DNA of 64,000 bases from Diploptera punctata (Eukaryota > Arthropoda > Insecta > Blattodea > Blaberidae). The stretch spans positions 124,001-188,000 of the forward strand of contig JASPKZ010009743.1 of the NCBI GenBank assembly GCA_030220185.1, given 5' to 3'. Positions 58,391 to 64,000 of this stretch are shown here, piece by piece. Every line of letters begins with the position of its first letter. Within the stretch, counting starts at the first letter, position 1. The position numbers and the translations under genes are program-made. The notes below the pieces were generated by a model, which had not been told where the DNA came from, searched no databases, and was given only the letters and a program-made list of their open reading frames with translations.

Positions 58391-58816
58391 CGAAGGACAA
58401 CCCCTGTCCACTATACAAGGAAAATAATAAAATGTAATGAATCCATTATATATAAGACATCAGCTTAAAAGAATAGTCTTGTGAGGTGTTTCCGTTACTT
58501 AATTAAACAATCAGTTTGTTTTTTTAAAGATGGCGTCAGTCTCTAACATAGAATGAATCTAGAATCCACCAAAATAATTAGAGATTAAAAACTGCCAGGT
58601 ATTATATATAGGCTAAACATTTTCTTCTCTCCTGAAAATGGACGTAACTCAATTAACACAATCACGTCTAGTAATTAACATCGAAGACATAACTTTTATC
58701 TGTCTTCTGCTTTTATTGTTAACTCATGACGTAACTGGTGACGTGATTATCTTTATTTGTTTCAACCGTTTGTTCGGTCGTAACCAAGAAACAATAAAAC
58801 TTTACATGGTCTGAAA

Positions 58817-58869
58817 ATGACAACATTTGCCATGGAAAAGATAACTTCTATTGAAGGAAGAAAACTGTA
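58817..58869 (+). CDS. Candidate short first exon in the duplicate region
   Basis: ATG at 58817 opens MTTFAMEKITSIEGRKL, running to a donor-like GTAAGTTA at 58870. It is in the same relative position as the exon at 46030-46158, but the peptides are not clearly alike. Very short, so chance is possible. Confidence 0.25.
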
Positions 58870-59039
58870 AGTTATTTTTACATAGTTAAAACAGCATTTA
58901 GACACGGCTAAAATAATATTATATACATTTTTTAATTTCGATCCATCAGTCCGGTTGTTACAATTTTGAGTTATCTTATGTTTTGCATGGAAGGATTACC
59001 CGCCCCTCGTAAAACTCCCAATCTGGAGGTCCAGAGTTT

Positions 59040-59125
59040 GATTTTGGACGCCCGTAACCGAGCGGTTAAATGCATCATGCATTAGTGTTGCACTGATTCA
59101 AGTCCCCATGAGACTGGCGATATCT
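59040..59125 (+). repeat. tRNA-like SINE fragment
   Basis: CGTAACCGAGCGGTTAAATGC followed by TTGCACTGATTCAAGTCCCC resembles type II tRNA boxes A and B. No tail is evident. Confidence 0.4.
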
Positions 59126-60269
59126 TGTCCCGTCATGCACTTTATAGTTTTTATATAATATTCACAAAAGCTTTGGGAATATGACTATAGATAACAGCCT
59201 ACGCTACATCTGTCGTACACTTGAAAAAGTCTGTCATGTAAGATTTGCGTCCAATGTATAATCCGATTTTGCTGATTTTCAAAATATGTCTTATTTTTTT
59301 ATATTAAATCGCATGTACCCTGTTCAGTTGCGAGAAACCAAACACTGGTGACTTTAAGTTGGGTATGTCCCTGCGGAACATATTGTTAATATGACTCAAA
59401 TTCTCATTCAATTTGGTGCATTTTCAAACATTCGTCCAAACACAAATAAATAAATAAATAAATACACACCTCAAGTCGCTACTGCTGCTGCAATTTGTGC
59501 TACTTATTATCTTAGGATTACTGTGGACTGTTGTTTCATTATAAACCTGACTACAAACATATTATTTCACTTTACAAACATTATATTTAAACAGCGAGTT
59601 TCATATCCCGGTGGTAGTAAAATCACCAGATGGTCAACACAAATATTGGGTTGCAATTTCATTTAATCATGTTCACCAATTCATCACCCTCATGGATCGA
59701 TAGGCCTAGACAGCTGGCATCACATACATAGACGATAATCTAGTTATTGTAGGAATGGCATGTGATCAGCATATCGGGTCCCCAGTTTCCAAATTATTCT
59801 GGAAGGCACTAGTCCCATACTGGCCGAAATTCCATGAGAAAATTTGTTGCCAGTTGGGGAATCGTTCCAGCCCCAATTTCCGCAGATCCGCACCAAGGTA
59901 TGATGCCTTAAACTAATCGGTTAAAACGTCTATAACTGAATTAAATAAAAATATGTTATTTACACCTGTGGTACATTTCCTGTCGGGACACGTTTACTGG
60001 GAGAGGTATTTGTAGGACTAATGTTAACATTCATATGATGGATCGCAAGTTTCTTAACCACACGAATTCTGGTTACGCTTACTTCTTTACATATGTGAGC
60101 CAGTAGAATCACATCTAGTAGGAAACTAAAGTATTGCTGGATAGAAAAAATCGGTAAATTTTCATCTGAGATCTTTTTATTCAGACTGGAAGTTCTTTTA
60201 CGAGCCTAAAAACATTCATCCACAGCTTAAAATCCATCCTGGGGGACCAGTGCCTTTTGGATTTTCACA

Positions 60270-60335
60270 TCCTAAAAATTCATCGACCCCGGACAGGATT
60301 GAACCCGCGATCCTCTCGACTGTTATAGACCTCTG
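60270..60335 (-). repeat. tRNA-like box-B segment
   Basis: The minus strand reads AGAGGATCGCGGGTTCAATC followed by CTGTCCGGGG, a good box B. The head is uncertain. 59960-60240 to its left is the second copy of the dispersed repeat at 53970. Confidence 0.4.
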
Positions 60336-60604
60336 TGGACGACGATCAGAATCACATCGAGCTAAACGTTCAGGTAGTAAATGTATAATCTAATCTTAAG
60401 AGTAAACACAATAACAGATGAAGTGAACACAACTAATGTATACATTATAGAAATGAAAAATGGACTGCGGTAGATTTTAGCCGTAATCCATCACCTTGTT
60501 TAACACGGTAGAGACCTTTACATCTCAAGATCATAAGATATTGATGTTAAAACGTCTATAAATACGATTAAATTAAAATAATAATTTTGTTTTGTCAATT
60601 GGTG

Positions 60605-60715
60605 ACAACTTACTGACTAAACAAGCGAGGTGTTTCAAGCGCCAGTGTTTGAGACTCGTCCCAGGTTCAAATCTCGGTACTGAGGTTTTTTTCCTGATTC
60701 TCCTCATTCCAAGGA
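60605..60715 (+). repeat. tRNA-derived SINE fragment
   Basis: AAGCGAGGTGTTTCAAGCGC and CTCGTCCCAGGTTCAAATCTC give box-A-like and box-B segments in proper spacing, followed by TTTTTTTCCTGATTCTCC. 60720-61140 holds nothing recognised. Confidence 0.5.
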
Positions 60716-61148
60716 GATCCATTTCATCATATTCATCATTTAATAATACAGTTAAATAGAATGACCGCTAAACTTGCCGTATTGCGGGGGTACTAGCGCT
60801 CGGCGGGCTCATCATAAATTTAAAAAAAAAGTTTTATTGCTGCGTTATTTGTATAATTACCTCATATATATATTGATTTTTTCAAAAAAAAATTTCAGAA
60901 ATGCCTTAAAATGAAGTATAAGTAAAGCTCAAGCCATTGTTTGTAGGCCTATCTACAATTTATGCTCTCACACACTCCAAAAATGCCTGTTTGTTTTCAT
61001 TAGAAACATTGTTACCAGATATTAAGGTTAGACATTCAATAAGTTTCTTCTCTTCAAGTCAAATATAATCTAAATCCCATTAGAAATGTTATCAACATTA
61101 TCAAGTATGTAATTCAAACGTGTGTAAATGGTACAAGCAGTAGGCCTA

Positions 61149-62035
61149 TGGTGCGGGTAGGCAAACAGTTTTCAGGTAATTTGAAATTCCCTATTCAATT
61201 TTGTACTAGAGCATGCCATGAAATCTTTATAGGATAATGAACGAGTAAAACTCAATGGTATTAATAAGCTGTTAGTTTATGCTGATGATGTAGTAATATT
61301 AGGCGATAGCGAGGAGATGCTAAGGGCCCACACGCACATTCTATTTAGTAACACTAAGAAAATGGGGCTGGAAGTAAACATCAACAAAACTAAATATATG
61401 TCACACATAGAAATACATTATATAATGGAAAAGGAAATTTAATGACAAATGAGGGAAATTTTACAGAAGTGACTGAACTCAAAGAGCTGGGGGAAAATTA
61501 CAAACAGGAATAAGGTGCTGAAAGAAATTAAATACAGGCTTAATTCTGGAAATGCGTGCTATTACCGATTACAAGGAATCTTGTACAAAACTGAAAATAT
61601 ATAAAAATGTTATATTAAACGAAAACAATGACTATGAATTTTAAGGGAGGAGAAGAGATTGCGAGTATTTGAAAGTAAAGTTCTCAGATTTTTTTTGGAA
61701 CGAAGGGAGATGAACAGACCCATGAATGAAGAAAACTACATGGCAGTGAGCTGCATGATCTTTATGGGAAACCGGATGTAATAAGAACAGTCAAATCTTA
61801 AATTTCGTAGGACTAGGGTGGGCAGGACATATGGCAAAAATGGGGAATGAAAGAGGAGCATGAAAACTGTGGAAAATCAGAGGAAATTGTTCGATAGGAA
61901 AGTCAAGAATGAAGTGGGAGAATGACATTAACCATGATTAGAGGAAGATAAATTATAAAGTGGACAATTGTAATAGGGATGTTTGGAGAGCTATGAACCT
62001 ACTAGTTCGAAATTGCCTGACAGCTAGTTAGTATT
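61149..62035 (+). pseudogene. Decayed long RTE copy with GTTA tail
   Basis: It starts at VRVGKQFSG, has the same local loss of the LSPLLF segment as 46263-47230 (FEIPYSILY), then INKLLVYADDVVILGDSEEM and continuing RTE sequence through HEEGMNRPMNEEN to the end LTSSK. Stops and indels are frequent. The tail CAGCTAGTTAGTATTTTTAG is of the GTTA type, eroded. It is the most diverged of the long RTE copies on this strand. Confidence 0.8.
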
Positions 62036-62174
62036 TTTAGTTATTATCATCATCATCAGGAGCATCAAGGATTAGACCTGCTGGTCTGTTCCGATCTCAT
62101 GCTTGAATTGGTCTGTCCCAATTTTTGTTAGCTATCATTGATAACGACTTGATAACTTATCAAGTTCGCAATAT

Positions 62175-62183
62175 ACGTATAAA

Positions 62184-62220
<37 letters not shown>

Positions 62221-63150
62221 TGGCTAATACCCGGCGTGCGCTGCTACGCCGAAATAAATTAATATTAATGCGCTTTTATGTTTAGTTGAAATAAGAGTAA
62301 GGACAAATAATTATAAATTTATATTTTTTAGATACTCCGTGCTGATTACTCGGCGTTGCCCGAGAATCTACTTATCTCGATCTTCTTGACATAAATGAGC
62401 TGAAATACGAAAATTAATATGTTTTATGTTTAGTTAAATAAGTAAGGGGAAAAATTTATATCGTAATTATTTTTAGACACCCCGTGCTGTTTACCCGGCG
62501 TTGTCCGGGAATCTACTCATCCCGATCTCCTTGGCATAAATGAGCTGAAAGACAAAAATTAATGTACTGTACTACTATGATTAGTTGAATAAGCAAAATG
62601 AAAAAAAATATATATAAATGTATACCGTAATTATTTTAAGATTCCCAGTGCTGATTACCCGGTGTTGCCCGGGAATCTACTTATCTCGATCTTCTTTCCA
62701 TTAATGGGCTCAAAGATAAAATTCGTTATTGTGAGTTATCCGTAAAAGAATACCCGCCATTTGCTGCTATGCTTGCACAGGAATCTACGAACTTGTCTCG
62801 ATCTTTTTGGCATCGATGAAAGACAAAAATGGTCATTGTGAGATATCCGCAAGAGATAAATATATATCTGTCGCGGACGTTTTTGTAGAGCTTTTTGAGA
62901 TATTCAATTCGGTGTATATTAATTTTGTATATTTCTTATGGTTTAGGCAGCATAAGCCATTTAAGCATCCAAAGAGCTGCTTTTTTCCACGTTTTCCACT
63001 AAAAAGGGCGATTTTTAAGGGTGTAGGAGTTGAGTATCACAACTCTCTTATATCCTATGTTCATCCCGGGAATATCCTGAACATTTTGAAAAAAGCCTCA
63101 TCACAATCGGGTCAACGGTATCGCCGCGCATAAATTACAAACAAACAAAC
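62175..63150 (+). repeat. CCCGG-bearing tandem repeat ending in an (ACAA)n tail
   Basis: After a (TA)n tract (62188-62219), units of about 145-165 bp start near 62220, 62330, 62476 and 62639. They share GTGCTGATTACCCGG, GTTGCCCGGGAATCTAC and TCTCGATCTTCTT. A longer non-repeated end follows (62800-63130), with a 108-codon open frame of no recognised family (SVADVFVELFEIFNSVY). It stops at CGCATAAATTACAAACAAAC, a tail like that of retroposed repeats. A (GT)n tract follows at 63169-63190. Confidence 0.7.
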
Positions 63151-63329
63151 ATTCATTTTTACATATTAGTGTGTGTGTGTGTGTGTGTGTATTCTTAATA
63201 AGCACTTAAAACACGAACGCCTTTCTGACAAATTGTGTTAGACGCGTATATTATTTAGTGTTACAGGTTCTGCAAATAGATGCAGGCTCTATCTACTATC
63301 AAAAGACTAATTTACACCTCTAACACCGC

Positions 63330-63600
63330 AAACACATTCCTATCATGAGCTAAAGTTTTCCAATTATTCCCTCAACTATTCACTTTAGTTAAATAAAATA
63401 TTATTCTCTCATCTCACTGATATCCTAATCATTGGATGCTTCCCTTCATATGATTTTGTTTCGTAAAATGACTTCCTTCCTATTCGTGGCATATGTTCTG
63501 CCCATCGCAGCAAATAGTCACTCATAAAGATATGTTATCCAGTTCATCTCAATTCACCAATCCGTTCATCTCTCCTGAACAATCAAATTATTTAAGTTTT
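63330..63600 (-). pseudogene. Very decayed RTE 3' end
   Basis: The minus strand shows scattered agreement with the RTE end: RWDGQNICHE-like, GSIQ replacing PVGRP, and the spacing of the CCATGAGC region. Support is weak and based on order of short matches. 63600-64000 holds nothing recognised. Confidence 0.35.
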
Positions 63601-64000
63601 TTTTTTTACCCTCAGTTTCCTCTGACTACTGCCGGGGTAGTAAATATGAAGGAGAAGTGACACACAAACAGAAATGCATCAAACAATCATTCATAGACAA
63701 ACGGAAATACCTCCGCATATTTGCTTTTCTAATATCATCAAATGTCTCTCACGTTACTTTCTTACCATTTTATTTGTTATATTGTACTTCCAACTTCCTG
63801 TAATTGCTTAGCGATTTCATTGGCTATAGATATAGGACGATTATGGCAAATGTACAAAAACCTGACGTGTGTGTAGAGAAACAGGCTTCCGTTTCCTGAT
63901 CAGCGCAATCGATTTAATCTAAAAATCACAAGTAAAAATTTGTCGATTTTTAAAATTATTTATTGTAGGCTACTTAAATATGTAACGTAGGCCTAGGAAT

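Larger units (their letters stand above)
58380..59680 (+). repeat. Diverged duplicate of unique sequence at 43080-48105
   Basis: Collinear patches are as follows. 58420-58470 matches 43150-43190 (TATATAAGACATCAGC against TATATAAGATATCAGC). 58630-58760 matches 45880-45990 (TCTCCTGAAAAT, AACACAATCACGT). 59205-59345 matches 47710-47865 (CCTACGCTA, ATAATCCGATTTT, AGTTGCGAGAAA). 59560-59600 matches 47925-47960. 59640-59670 matches 48050-48095 (TTGGGTTGCAATTTCA). Insertions in the 43-48 kb copy (tandem array, Helitron scrap, RTE) account for the length difference. Confidence 0.6.

Overview
The window is AT-rich, repeat-dominated DNA of an insect-type nuclear genome. It contains no complete host protein gene. 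Two things point to an insect: the mix of non-LTR retrotransposons with APE-type endonucleases, hAT, piggyBac, mariner, Helitron and Penelope-like remnants, and short intron-bounded candidate exons. The dominant RTE-type LINE ends in a protein tail reading AMNLRVR followed by a (GTAA)n tail, which I associate from memory with cockroaches such as Periplaneta americana. That species call is an inference of moderate strength.

Layout. 0-6.6 kb: decayed RTE-type LINE copies, tRNA-derived SINEs, two LINE derivatives that keep only their two ends, and one candidate minus-strand host exon (1304-1402). 6.7-11.2 kb: a three-layer nest. An old LINE (6774-11016) is split by a full-length RTE with an uninterrupted 1013-residue protein (7580-10843, 12-bp target duplication), and a truncated RTE lies at the old LINE's 3' end. 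12-21 kb: a pair of related MITEs, a fold-back made from two inverted Penelope-like 3' ends (13478-14228, 17-bp duplication), two minus-strand LINEs with trinucleotide tails, a perfect tRNA-like palindrome and another MITE. 21.2-24.7 kb: a hAT transposon with 8-bp duplication and terminal repeats that carries a fragment of a replication-type histone H3 gene. 25.9-27.9 kb: an internally deleted piggyBac element flanked by TTAA. 29-31.4 kb: a minus-strand LINE, a SINE and a second hAT remnant. 31.5-32.4 kb: an approximately 880-bp pentanucleotide array made of sharply bounded sequence blocks. 33-40 kb: a nearly full-length but broken LINE and a relic of a widespread unclassified arthropod protein with a Cys-rich CxC-like end, both flanked by inverted copies of an unknown repeat. 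42.4-49.6 kb: a full-length SINE, a GC-rich tandem array, a Helitron helicase scrap, a candidate first exon and a truncated young RTE. 48.5-64 kb: a deleted mariner, a Penelope-like relic, many LINE 3' ends, modular SINEs, a second copy of the 43-48 kb unique sequence (58.4-59.7 kb), a decayed RTE and a CCCGG-bearing tandem repeat.

The genes do not form pathways. They are a stratigraphy of transposons, and the informative signals are insertion junctions, tails and captured sequence. The element most worth following is the hAT with histone H3 inside it.
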